From assembly GCF_000374105.1 (NCBI RefSeq), contig NZ_KB893650.1, forward strand, positions 1,831,145 through 1,895,144: a stretch of 64,000 bases of DNA, written 5' to 3'. Numbering within the stretch: position 1 is the first letter of the stretch; every line of letters begins with the position of its first letter. The DNA comes from Kangiella aquimarina DSM 16071. GTDB taxonomy: Bacteria; Pseudomonadota; Gammaproteobacteria; Enterobacterales; Kangiellaceae. Shown here one piece after another: positions 9,282-17,440 of the stretch. The notes under the pieces were generated by a model. The model had not been told where the DNA came from, did no database searches, and saw nothing but the letters and a program-made list of their open reading frames with translations. The translations under genes were made by a program, and so were the position numbers.

Positions 9282-9446
9282 TTAAACGACTTTACGACCT
9301 TTGTAGAAACCGTCTTTAGTCACGTGGTGACGACGATGAATTTCACCAGTTTCGTTTTCAACTGATAAAGTTGGTGCGCTCAAAGAGTCGTGCGAGCGAC
9401 GCATGCCACGCTTAGAGCGAGTTTTGCGATTCTGTTGTACAGCCAT
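9282..9446 (-). CDS. rpmF: 50S ribosomal protein L32
   Basis: A 54-residue basic protein starting [20 protein letters not shown] and ending GFYKGRKVV, with the [10 protein letters not shown] segment characteristic of L32. The ATG is at 9444-9446 with GGAGAACGCTA upstream. The classical CxxC zinc ribbon of some L32 forms is absent, as in E. coli. It sits 14 bp after yceD and 141 bp before plsX, the standard yceD-rpmF-plsX order. The 9147-9281 gap shows no clear terminator. Confidence 0.97.
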   Translation of the reverse strand: MAVQQNRKTRSKRGMRRSHDSLSAPTLSVENETGEIHRRHHVTKDGFYKGRKVV

Positions 9447-9460
9447 TAGCGTTCTCCTGC

Positions 9461-9985
9461 TTAATCAAACTTTAAATCTTTTAAGGCATTAAAAGGATTA
9501 TCCTTTTCTGCCTGCTCAATTGCTTCTTCTGGAAGCTCACCTGCCTGATAAGTTTCCAGCTCTTTACACTCACCATATAAAGGAATGAGTGGTAGCGATA
9601 AAATCAGCTCATCTTCTACAGCTGATTTTATATCTAATCCGTCTTCTCCAACAAGCACCGGCTCAACGTCTTCTGGGACATTAGCCATTTGCTCTTCCGA
9701 ATACACCGGACGCAAAGTTGCCTGTCGGTCAAGTTTGAACATAAAAGGTTCAGTACAGCCCTGACATACTAATTCGACTTCACCAGTGAGAGCCACATGC
9801 AGTGAAGTTGTACGAGTATCTTTAACCCTTTCACCATTGATTTTGCAGTGAATTTCGCCTTTTGAAGAGTTCAACAATTGGCGAAACCGCTCGAAATAAT
9901 CAATCTCAAGGGTGGCATCTATTTCTTTGCCCTGATCCACAAACTTATTGGGACTGAGCGATGCCGGGAACCTGCGACTTGACAT
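9461..9985 (-). CDS. yceD: YceD / DUF177 family protein, 23S rRNA accumulation protein
   Basis: A 174-residue protein of the DUF177 family, linked in E. coli and plants to 23S rRNA accumulation. It shows the family CxxC pair ([11 protein letters not shown]) at mid-length and the acidic C-terminal PNPFAVL-like segment ([10 protein letters not shown]). An in-frame upstream start at 10003 would lie inside the -10 of the strong promoter found here. The ATG at 9983-9985 ([12 protein letters not shown]) aligns with family N-termini, so it is used. The predicted transcript start falls only a few bases before this ATG. It heads the rpmF-plsX-fabH operon. Confidence 0.88.
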   Translation of the reverse strand: MSSRRFPASLSPNKFVDQGKEIDATLEIDYFERFRQLLNSSKGEIHCKINGERVKDTRTTSLHVALTGEVELVCQGCTEPFMFKLDRQATLRPVYSEEQMANVPEDVEPVLVGEDGLDIKSAVEDELILSLPLIPLYGECKELETYQAGELPEEAIEQAEKDNPFNALKDLKFD

Positions 9986-9994
9986 AGGCGCGCA

Positions 9995-10023
9995 ATAATA
10001 CATATATCTTGTGGTCTAGTCAA
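9995..10023 (-). promoter_or_regulatory. Strong sigma-70 promoter for yceD-rpmF-plsX-fab
   Basis: On the minus strand, -35 TTGACT (10018-10023), a 17-bp spacer and -10 TATTAT (9995-10000). Five of six bases match consensus in each hexamer. The start point would fall near 9988, about 3 nt before the yceD ATG at 9985. Confidence 0.7.
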
Positions 10024-10145
10024 AGCAAACCCGCTATTTTTAAGCAAATTTTGCCTATTTGATTGCTTTTTTAGCCAATTCTTACACAATTGCCCCTAAG
10101 CAACTGATTCTCTGATAAAAACTGGGATAAAAAAGGCTGATTAAT

Positions 10146-10730
10146 ATGCCACAACCACACATTATACTCGCCTCCTCCTCGCCATACCGAAAAGAGCTGC
10201 TAGGCCGTATTCTTGAGGATTTCGACGCGGTACCGCCTGATATTGACGAAACGCCTTTTCCTGACGAAGAACCAATAGAACTGGTGGCGCGCTTGGCTCA
10301 GCAGAAAGCACTCGCAATCGCAGTCAATCATCCAGAAGCACTGGTCATTGGCTCGGATCAGGTCTGTGTCCTCAATAACCAAATACTAGGCAAGCCAGGC
10401 ACCATGGATAAAGCCATAGAACAGCTCAAGGCATGTTCAGGCCAGACCGTTACCTTCTACACCTCACTATGCGTCACCAGCGCCAACGAAACAGCCCAAA
10501 ACACCACAGTTGTCGCTACCAAGGTCCAATTCAGACAATTAGCCGAAACAGAAATCATCAGCTACCTTGAAAAAGAACAACCACTTGACTGCGCTGGCTC
10601 CTTCAAATGCGAAGGATTAGGAATTGTTTTATTTGAAGCGATAGAATCAAAAGACCCAACAGCTTTGATCGGATTACCTTTGATAGCTTTGTCAACAAAG
10701 CTAAGAGAACTTGGGGTTAAGCTTATTTAA
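10146..10730 (+). CDS. yceF: Maf-family nucleotide pyrophosphatase (YceF type, probable 7-methyl-GTP pyrophosphatase)
   Basis: Maf proteins hydrolyse non-canonical nucleotide triphosphates to monophosphates. This 194-residue protein shows the SSSPYRKELL motif at the N-terminus, DETPFPDEEP, IGSDQVCVL with the catalytic Asp, and GSFKCEGLGI, all in the register of E. coli YceF. That favours the m7GTP subgroup over the dTTP/UTP subgroup. It is divergent from yceD with 160 bp between the starts, the same arrangement as in E. coli. In E. coli the next genes would be rluC and rne; here an accessory block intervenes. Confidence 0.9.
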   Translation: MPQPHIILASSSPYRKELLGRILEDFDAVPPDIDETPFPDEEPIELVARLAQQKALAIAVNHPEALVIGSDQVCVLNNQILGKPGTMDKAIEQLKACSGQTVTFYTSLCVTSANETAQNTTVVATKVQFRQLAETEIISYLEKEQPLDCAGSFKCEGLGIVLFEAIESKDPTALIGLPLIALSTKLRELGVKLI

Positions 10731-10770
10731 GACCCTACTTTTAATTCCTCTTAGGCAATGCATGTATTCA

Positions 10771-11184
10771 CTACATATCTTCATAGAGTTGATACTTTAT
10801 AATATTTGATTCCATAAAATCTTCAGCTCGATCTAGTAACAAATAAACATGGCCTTCCAGTTCCACTTGCTTAAACTTTATATCAGCCTTAATAAGCTCC
10901 TCCTTATAGTTTTCAAGGAGTTTACTGTTTATCGTCTGAGTCCTCTCTGCAGGTATAATCTTCTGTATACTCTCGTTATAAATCTTTTCAAATTGAGGCA
11001 TCATTTCCTTATCTACTAGAATGATATTATTGTCTTCTTGAATGTAATCGATACTCTTACCTTTCAAATTTTCAAGAACCATTTCAGTAATAATCGGATC
11101 ACCAAGGTCTATCTTTATAAAGGCTTTTTCGCCAGCCTGACTAATGCCCACCATAAATAACAAACAGCAGAATAATAATTTCAT
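10771..11184 (-). CDS. Hypothetical periplasmic protein
   Basis: Not recognised. The 137-residue product starts MKLLFCCLLFMVGISQAGEK, a clear Sec signal peptide with cleavage after SQA. The mature part is charged and alpha/beta-like, with no transmembrane segment. The ORF extends 17 codons upstream (to 11235), but the ATG at 11182-11184 has a GAGG site nine bases away and begins the signal peptide. It is the first gene of the accessory block inserted between yceF and rluC. AT content and codon use look higher in AT than the fab genes. No function is proposed. Confidence 0.6.
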   Translation of the reverse strand: MKLLFCCLLFMVGISQAGEKAFIKIDLGDPIITEMVLENLKGKSIDYIQEDNNIILVDKEMMPQFEKIYNESIQKIIPAERTQTINSKLLENYKEELIKADIKFKQVELEGHVYLLLDRAEDFMESNIIKYQLYEDM

Positions 11185-11270
11185 TAAACTTTTACCTCGA
11201 TTAATATTTTTTTTATACACTAAATTGTCTTTCACGAATAACAGTAACCCACTACCAGATCTGCTTCCAT

Positions 11271-12026
11271 CTAACCAAAATAATACTGAATCTGATCAAC
11301 CAAACTGCGGCAGGACTGCAAATAGGAGTTGCCAAACAAATTGTAGTGGTTGAGGTAGTGATAAAGATTGTAGATGACCTTTTTCTGTGGGTAAACACTG
11401 GTTCTTGGGTAAACTTCATCATAGGCTTGATAGAAGCCTTCACTAAAACCACCAAACATTTCGGTCATGGCCAGATCCACTTCGCGGTCACCGTAATAGA
11501 CAGCGGGATCGATTAACCAAGGGCCTTGCTCGTCAAATAGAACATTGCCTGACCATAAGTCACCGTGAACCAGACTTGGATGAATGCAGTGGCGATTGAG
11601 CCAGGTTTCCAGTAAATCCTGTCGTTCAAGAATTGGTACTTCCAGTAACTTTTTAACTTTTGGATCTTTTATTAAGTTTGTTTGATACAGCAGCCGCTGT
11701 TTAACGAAAAATTGCCCCCAGTGATCGAATTGGCCATTTACCTGCGGATTAAGCCCAATATAGTTATCATCTTCGAGTCCATAATAACTGGCTTTTACTT
11801 TATGCAGGTGTGCAAGCCCTTTACCCAGCTGCTCCATTAACTGTGGATTCCAACTTGAACTATTCACTTTCTGCAAGACTAGCTGCTCATCAGAAACCGA
11901 TTCTATTTTGGGAATATTAAGGTGCGGGACTTGATGCTCTTGAATGGTCTGGCGTAACAGTTCCAGCCCTTTTGCTTCCTGTAAAAGGTGGTCATTGAAT
12001 TGTGAACTGTTACTTTTATGGAACAT
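11271..12026 (-). CDS. Fructosamine kinase family protein, N-terminally short
   Basis: Family members phosphorylate ketosamines (glycated amines) in protein or sugar repair. The 251-residue product keeps the catalytic loop VHGDLWSGNV, the metal motif DPAVYYGDREVDLAM, and a C-terminal LYHYLNHYNLFG segment like E. coli YniA. It begins at what should be the FxK strand (MFHKSN), so roughly the first 35 residues, including the glycine-rich loop, are absent. An in-frame TAA lies two codons upstream of the ATG, with plausible N-lobe sequence in the same frame before it. The gene may be an inactivated or shortened copy. It follows the macrodomain gene by 34 bp. Confidence 0.75.
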   Translation of the reverse strand: MFHKSNSSQFNDHLLQEAKGLELLRQTIQEHQVPHLNIPKIESVSDEQLVLQKVNSSSWNPQLMEQLGKGLAHLHKVKASYYGLEDDNYIGLNPQVNGQFDHWGQFFVKQRLLYQTNLIKDPKVKKLLEVPILERQDLLETWLNRHCIHPSLVHGDLWSGNVLFDEQGPWLIDPAVYYGDREVDLAMTEMFGGFSEGFYQAYDEVYPRTSVYPQKKVIYNLYHYLNHYNLFGNSYLQSCRSLVDQIQYYFG

Positions 12027-12060
12027 GGAATCTTATAGTCTCTGGGTTAAAGCCGATAGG

Positions 12061-12567
12061 TTAAGAATCAGCCAGCAGTTGTCGATATATCGATACGCTT
12101 TCATCATCATAACAACTGAAGATAATTTCTCTTAACGACTCTGCACTATTAGCAAACATTCTGCAGACGTTCACAGCAATAACCGCAGCCTGTTGCTTGG
12201 GATAGCCATAAACACCGGTGCTGATACACGGAAAAGCAATACTTCTTAGTTGTTGCTGCTCGGCAAGCTCGAGGCTGTTCAAATAACAACTGGCCAATAA
12301 CTCAGCTTCATTCTCATTACCACCATGCCAGACGGGGCCAACCGTGTGAATGACGTGTTTAGCAGGAAGGTCATAGCCTTTGGTTATTTTGGCTTCACCC
12401 GTTTCGCAACCGCCCAAGGTTTTACACTCTTCCAACAATTCAGAACCAGCGGCACGATGAATGGCTCCGTCCACTCCTCCACCACCAAGCAAACTTTTCT
12501 TGGCCGCATTGACGATAGCATCGACGTAAAGCTGAGTAATATCACCTGCATCCAGTCGTAACTTCAT
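12061..12567 (-). CDS. Macrodomain O-acetyl-ADP-ribose deacetylase (YmdB-like)
   Basis: A 168-residue single macrodomain that binds ADP-ribose and probably removes acetyl from O-acetyl-ADP-ribose or ADP-ribose from proteins. Visible motifs are [16 protein letters not shown] at the N-terminus, [16 protein letters not shown], and [11 protein letters not shown], which form the ligand pocket. Length is close to E. coli YmdB (about 177). The start ATG has a strong GAAGGA ribosome site. It lies in a small minus-strand group with a GNAT gene upstream and the kinase-like gene downstream. Confidence 0.92.
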   Translation of the reverse strand: MKLRLDAGDITQLYVDAIVNAAKKSLLGGGGVDGAIHRAAGSELLEECKTLGGCETGEAKITKGYDLPAKHVIHTVGPVWHGGNENEAELLASCYLNSLELAEQQQLRSIAFPCISTGVYGYPKQQAAVIAVNVCRMFANSAESLREIIFSCYDDESVSIYRQLLADS

Positions 12568-12594
12568 TCCTTCTCCCTTCTTGCTTTTAATACA

Positions 12595-13149
12595 TTATTG
12601 ATAGAGCCTTTCGTAGGTCTCTCTATCTATAGCATATTCAAGAGCTTCAATATCAAATAGAGTTAGCTTTTTGCTAAATGACTCACCTAAACGTTCGGCA
12701 ACCTTTATTGATGCTTGGTTTTCTGGCTGTATCAGGCTGATTATCCGGTCTAGATTCATGACCTCGAAACCATATCGAATGGCTACTTTGGCGGCTTCAG
12801 AAGCATATCCTTTACCCCATGCGTCTCTATGCAATGACCAACCTGCTTCAATGGCTGGCCAACCTTCTGGCTTAAGGAAGCCTGCTCGTCCAACAAACAA
12901 TCCCGTACTTCTCTCTTCAAGAGCCCATTGCCCAAAACCATTGAGCATCCAATGACCAGCCATAGTTGCAATACTCCGCCAGGCTTCGTGGCGAGACATT
13001 GGTTTACCCGAAAGAAGGTAGCGTGTCACATCAGGATCTGCCATCATTTCATAATAGCGCTCTAGATCGGACGATTTGTAGTGTCTAAGGATTAGGCGCT
13101 CGGTTTCAAGCACTGGCAATTGAATAATGGTATCTTGGTAAGTCTTCAC
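12595..13149 (-). CDS. GNAT acetyltransferase (RimJ/RimL-like)
   Basis: The 184-residue protein starts with the LETERLILRHY motif common in RimJ/RimL-type N-acetyltransferases. It also contains GWSLHRDAWGKGYASEAAKVAIRYGFE, where the WGKGYA loop binds acetyl-CoA, and NQASIKVAERLGE near the C-terminus. The substrate cannot be told from sequence; this group includes ribosomal-protein and small-molecule acetylases. The start is GTG (13147-13149). It is the upstream member of the minus-strand GNAT-macrodomain-kinase group. Confidence 0.85.
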   Translation of the reverse strand: MKTYQDTIIQLPVLETERLILRHYKSSDLERYYEMMADPDVTRYLLSGKPMSRHEAWRSIATMAGHWMLNGFGQWALEERSTGLFVGRAGFLKPEGWPAIEAGWSLHRDAWGKGYASEAAKVAIRYGFEVMNLDRIISLIQPENQASIKVAERLGESFSKKLTLFDIEALEYAIDRETYERLYQ

Positions 13150-13216
13150 AGAAAATTGAACTCGCTAGTATTAAGTTACACAATAGTTAATACAATCTTA
13201 CAAAAGGCAAACGGTA

Positions 13217-13753
13217 ATGAACACTTTATTCAAACACTTATTATTATCGGTATTGGTAGCGTTCAGTTTTGCAGCAACGGCAGAAACTGGCTGGGTTGGT
13301 GCGCTGGCACCAGACTTTAAGTTGCAGGACCAGAACGAGGAATGGAAAAGCCTTGAGGATTATAAAGGCCAATGGCTGGTACTGTATTTCTATCCTAAAG
13401 ATGATACGCCTGGCTGTACCACGGAAGCCAAAAACTTTAGAGATGGTTATCAGACAATCAGAGATTTGAATGCTGATGTTGTGGGCATTTCATTGGATGA
13501 CGTAGAGTCACACAAATCCTTTGCCGATATTTACAAGCTTCCCTTCAGTATCTTAGCGGATGTCAATAAAGAGGCATCAACAGCTTATGACGTTCTTGGT
13601 GGTTTTGGCCCGGTCGAGTACGCTAAACGCCAAACGTTTATCATCGACCCGGCTGGCAACATCGTTTACCACTATGATGATGTTGACCCAGATACTCACA
13701 TGACAGATGTTGTTGCAAGATTAAAAGAACTGCAGGCAGGCCTAATCGAATAA
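13217..13753 (+). CDS. Secreted peroxiredoxin (BCP/AhpC-TSA family)
   Basis: Reduces peroxides through a peroxidatic cysteine. The 178-residue protein opens with a Sec signal peptide (MNTLFKHLLLSVLVAFSFAATA) and has the thioredoxin fold with YPKDDTPGCTTEA, where the Cys is the peroxidatic residue. The second, resolving Cys of classical BCP (five residues later) is missing, so a 1-Cys mechanism or an external thiol partner is likely. The signal peptide places it in the periplasm, unlike E. coli Bcp. It is convergent with pgaD, with 4 bp between the stops. Confidence 0.9.
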   Translation: MNTLFKHLLLSVLVAFSFAATAETGWVGALAPDFKLQDQNEEWKSLEDYKGQWLVLYFYPKDDTPGCTTEAKNFRDGYQTIRDLNADVVGISLDDVESHKSFADIYKLPFSILADVNKEASTAYDVLGGFGPVEYAKRQTFIIDPAGNIVYHYDDVDPDTHMTDVVARLKELQAGLIE

Positions 13754-13757
13754 CTGA

Positions 13758-14213
13758 TTAAGCCACCTTAAAGCTCTTTTTGGGTTCAAACTGAATAACT
13801 CTGTCGTCGGAAATATCTAACGACAGAGTTTTTTGTTCCATCAGCTCTTTGAGTTGTTTTTCTTCAACTTTAAAGTATGAAGCAATATCACTGTCTGTCA
13901 CAACTGCAACTAACTTGCGACGGCTTTTGCCTCTAAATCGTAACTCATTAACTTTAGCCCAAGCTAAGAACACCACCCCAAGCAATACAATGACCTGTAG
14001 GTATATCAATAAAATATTGGCAAACTCTTTATAACCACCGAGTTCAATCATGTGGTCATAAAATAGTTCAAACCCAAAATACCAGGCAACCAAGCTAATT
14101 AGCGGCTGCCACAGATAAAAAATGATAGCCCAAAAAATAAAAGTAACACTTAAGTAGGTCACCTTATGATGTGCTTTTAGTGAGTGGGGCTTATCAATAA
14201 TTAAATCATTCAT
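13758..14213 (-). CDS. pgaD: PgaD-like accessory protein of PNAG synthase
   Basis: PgaD partners with PgaC to polymerise poly-beta-1,6-N-acetylglucosamine and in E. coli mediates c-di-GMP activation of the complex. The 151-residue product has two membrane segments, about residues 22-44 and 64-86, and a cytoplasmic tail rich in charged residues, which matches the family. Length is slightly above the E. coli 137. Its start overlaps the end of pgaC by 8 bp. Sequence identity to known PgaD is low by eye, so the call leans on topology and position. Confidence 0.8.
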   Translation of the reverse strand: MNDLIIDKPHSLKAHHKVTYLSVTFIFWAIIFYLWQPLISLVAWYFGFELFYDHMIELGGYKEFANILLIYLQVIVLLGVVFLAWAKVNELRFRGKSRRKLVAVVTDSDIASYFKVEEKQLKELMEQKTLSLDISDDRVIQFEPKKSFKVA

Positions 14214-15468
14214 CTCTAATTCCTCTATCGGGACTTTTCCATGTAGCTCGAATTCCCTCTTCTCTTAGTAATGCCTTCGGGACCCCCACGATCACGGTGA
14301 TAACATTGATTAACCAATAGGCTAGCGGGTACCAGATCATCCAGTAGTAATATTTGCCCAAGCCTTTATCGTATGGACTATCAATTGCCAAACTAACTGC
14401 AAACTGCATTAGACAGGTCATGGCCAACATGACACCATTCCAGCCTGGAATGATGGTTCCAATGTGAAATGGCTCTGGAATATTGATTACAAGACCTAAT
14501 AGCCAGAGTACAAAAATTGCCGCAACAACATAGCTCCAAACTGCGCTGGTAATGTATTCAGCAGCAACAATCCACATCCGACGGCTACGCCATTTGAATA
14601 GCTGTTTGAAATAACGCTTAAACACTTCCATACCGCCCTGCGCCCAACGCAGCCTTTGTCGCCACAATCCTGAAAATGTTTCAGGCATTAAAATCCAGCA
14701 CAAAGCATTAGGCTCATAACGGACTTCCCAGTGGTTCAACTGCATCCGCCAGCTGACATCAATGTCTTCCGTAATCATGTCAGTGGTCCAATAACCAATT
14801 CTGTGTAACGCAGATTTTCGAAATGCAGAGACTACCCCTGAAACAGTAAAAATCCGTCCATAAATTCTCTGCGCACGTTTAATTAACCCAATGATTGAGG
14901 AAAACTCACCAACCTGAATTTTGCCCAATAATGTCGAGCGGTTTCGCACTCTCGGATTTCCTGTAACAGCCCCTACCCTGGTTCCGCCATCATTAATAAA
15001 ATGGCTTACTAACCAATGAACTGCATGTGGTTCCAGAATCGCATCGCCATCAATACCTACAAGATATTCATATTTTGAAAGCATGGCTGCCATGTTCATG
15101 GCCATTGCTTTACCCTGATTAGACTCAAGGTGTATAACACGCAAGTTTTCAAATTCTTCACTAAGCTCATCTAGAACTTCACGGGTGTTATCAGTACTGC
15201 CATCATTAACCGCTATGACCTCAAAGTTTGGATAGGTCTGCTGAAATAAGCGCTCAATGGTCTCGCGCGCCAGTTCTCCCTCGTTGAAACACGGCAATAA
15301 GATGCTAACACCCGGATAACTTTTTAACTCTGGTGGCTCAAGGTAGGACTTACCTGCTGCGTGCTCCCAGTGAAAGCGATAATAAATAGCGCCAATCATC
15401 CACACGTAAGCCATGAATAATGGGTAATAAAAGGCAAATGAAAAAATAGAGCTCATCAAATCATTCAT
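14206..15468 (-). CDS. pgaC: PgaC, poly-beta-1,6-N-acetylglucosamine synthase
   Basis: A processive inner-membrane family 2 glycosyltransferase that polymerises UDP-GlcNAc into PNAG. The 420-residue protein has an N-terminal membrane segment, the GT2 motifs VNDGSTDNT, GIDGDAIL and TEDIDVSW, then QRLRWAQGG (the processive QxxRW motif), and three to four membrane helices at the C-terminus. Length is close to the E. coli enzyme (441). It overlaps pgaB by 8 bp and pgaD by 8 bp, suggesting tight coupling. Confidence 0.95.
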   Translation of the reverse strand: MNDLMSSIFSFAFYYPLFMAYVWMIGAIYYRFHWEHAAGKSYLEPPELKSYPGVSILLPCFNEGELARETIERLFQQTYPNFEVIAVNDGSTDNTREVLDELSEEFENLRVIHLESNQGKAMAMNMAAMLSKYEYLVGIDGDAILEPHAVHWLVSHFINDGGTRVGAVTGNPRVRNRSTLLGKIQVGEFSSIIGLIKRAQRIYGRIFTVSGVVSAFRKSALHRIGYWTTDMITEDIDVSWRMQLNHWEVRYEPNALCWILMPETFSGLWRQRLRWAQGGMEVFKRYFKQLFKWRSRRMWIVAAEYITSAVWSYVVAAIFVLWLLGLVINIPEPFHIGTIIPGWNGVMLAMTCLMQFAVSLAIDSPYDKGLGKYYYWMIWYPLAYWLINVITVIVGVPKALLREEGIRATWKSPDRGIRDE

Positions 15469-17440
15469 AAACCGCCTCCATTTGTGGGAAGGTGTTAATA
15501 GAGACGCCTTTAATGATCTGCTCTAACTCTGGGTGGTTATTGATAAAATCATCTGGATAGTAAGCAATGTTGATAAAGCCCTCCAATATAGCCTGTTTAA
15601 CTTGCTCTAACAGAACAACATTGGGAACTGGCTTCTGGTTAAGCCAGTCATACGCTTGTAATTCAATCACCACTTTGTCTTTATTGACCTGTTTATCAAT
15701 ATGCATCAATAAATTCATGAACCATGCTTGCGGATCAGCTGCCTGCTCCATAAATGGCATTGCCATGACTGCACTGAAGTCATAAGTCTCGGCAAAAAGT
15801 TTTAAGTCTTGAGCAAACCATCTTTTCGCCAAGCTGTTGATGATTGGTTGAGCATAAATATTTCTAGCTGTGATTGTTTCACCATTATGATGTCGAACAA
15901 TCTCAGCAAGCTCTACAGTGAAATCAATTAAGGCTTTTGTTTTTACTTCTGTCCAAGAATCTATCATCTGCTCAGAACGTAGCTCTTCTGCCAACTCAAA
16001 CATCAGACCTTGAGATCTGTAGTAATCAAGCGCTTCTGGACTTACGTCTTCAAAGTCGGTGAGAAAAGCATCATCATGAAAAATCACACCTGCAAATGCA
16101 CTATGCTTAGCCAGATCGTGATAAATATCCTTTATGACCTGTCTTGATGAATCATCAAAGATGGACAAGCGTTGATAATTATTTGCAGAGAGTTTAATAC
16201 CGCTTTCAGTTAACTCCCTAACACCATGACTTTGATAAAAGTCTGTTCCCAAATCAAAAGCCATAACTGGCATCCAGGCTAAAACTTTCACGTTGGAACG
16301 TGTTTTAAGTTGCCAGGCAACTCGATTAAATAAATCGGCTCTCACAGGTAAATGACGATTCGGAAAATATAGAGCCGATGCATTACCGTCACCATCCGGA
16401 TCAGCAAAAGCCTGCAAATAAACATGTGTGATATTTAAGGCTTTGACTCTCTCAAGCAGTAAACTTAAATTCTTATGTTGCTGAACTGGATCAGGGTCAT
16501 AGACATAATCAAGATCAATATGAACAGCACGATGAGGTGTTTTGTAACTGTATGGCTCAAGAATAAGTCCCAACTCAATATCGGAAGGATCACCACTGAT
16601 TAAGTGACGTTGAATATGGCTATCATTTACAGCATTTTTTCCTTGCTCCAAAACCAAGGACTGTTGGTACCCTATGGATTGGGCAAGTGACCAGCTATAC
16701 TCAGAGTAACTACCATAGGGCCATACAATCGCGCGTGGAGCCTTACCTGTGTTCTGCTCGATTAAGTCATAACTGGTTTTTAAGTCTTTAATGATTCTCT
16801 TCTGGAATGCGGTATCAGTCTCATAGCTTTCACTTGAGAACTCTCGGGTAGTCGCTGCAGGTTGAGTATTTCCTTGCGGATTTGCTTGCAGTCCTCGGTG
16901 CATATCATGGCTATGCGATGCAATTTCAATTAAGCCCGATTGCTGCATTTCTCGTATCTGCTGCCAGCTTAAAAAATCATCCGCAGGCTTTTTTACGCCG
17001 CCATAATTTACAGGCTCTTCGCTTTCAATCCAGCTGGTAACAACGGCAAAGGTTGCCGGATAGTTGTACAGCTTCAATAGCGGGAAAATCTGGGTATAAA
17101 AGCTTTTATATCCATCGTCAAAAGTCAGAAGAACTGCTTTCTCTGGCAAAGATTGTTGTCCGCTTTTTGCCTTAATAATTTCATCCAGGCTAACAACCGT
17201 ATAACCATTGTCTTTAAGCCACTCGAAATGTTCTACTAAATGGCGAGTTGTAACGGTACCTTCATCTGTTTGTTGTAGTGTCAGACCATGCGGCTTAACA
17301 TCGTGATAACACAAAGCGAAGAAGTCGCCATTAGTCCGAATTAAAGAGCTACTGGCAGCTTGATTATTGGCTATCGTCTGTACGGGAAATAGCCAAAGAA
17401 ATATTAATAGACAATAAACTGAAAAAGTCTGAAGACGCAT
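15461..17440 (-). CDS. pgaB: PgaB, PNAG de-N-acetylase
   Basis: Periplasmic enzyme that partly deacetylates PNAG before export. The 659-residue protein has a signal peptide, then an NodB deacetylase domain with LTFDDGYKS and the metal-binding SHSHDMH. Its C-terminal glycoside-hydrolase-like half starts at VHIDLDYVYD. E. coli PgaB is a lipoprotein; here the signal peptide ends ...VQTIANN without a lipobox cysteine, so the protein may be soluble or anchored otherwise. The ATG shares one base with the pgaA stop (TGATG). Confidence 0.94.
   Translation of the reverse strand: MRLQTFSVYCLLIFLWLFPVQTIANNQAASSSLIRTNGDFFALCYHDVKPHGLTLQQTDEGTVTTRHLVEHFEWLKDNGYTVVSLDEIIKAKSGQQSLPEKAVLLTFDDGYKSFYTQIFPLLKLYNYPATFAVVTSWIESEEPVNYGGVKKPADDFLSWQQIREMQQSGLIEIASHSHDMHRGLQANPQGNTQPAATTREFSSESYETDTAFQKRIIKDLKTSYDLIEQNTGKAPRAIVWPYGSYSEYSWSLAQSIGYQQSLVLEQGKNAVNDSHIQRHLISGDPSDIELGLILEPYSYKTPHRAVHIDLDYVYDPDPVQQHKNLSLLLERVKALNITHVYLQAFADPDGDGNASALYFPNRHLPVRADLFNRVAWQLKTRSNVKVLAWMPVMAFDLGTDFYQSHGVRELTESGIKLSANNYQRLSIFDDSSRQVIKDIYHDLAKHSAFAGVIFHDDAFLTDFEDVSPEALDYYRSQGLMFELAEELRSEQMIDSWTEVKTKALIDFTVELAEIVRHHNGETITARNIYAQPIINSLAKRWFAQDLKLFAETYDFSAVMAMPFMEQAADPQAWFMNLLMHIDKQVNKDKVVIELQAYDWLNQKPVPNVVLLEQVKQAILEGFINIAYYPDDFINNHPELEQIIKGVSINTFPQMEAVYE

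Noticed and set aside
12815-12835. ATGCGTCTCTATGC string resembling the pgaA palindrome
   Set aside because: Inside the GNAT coding sequence and does not have the N6 spacing.
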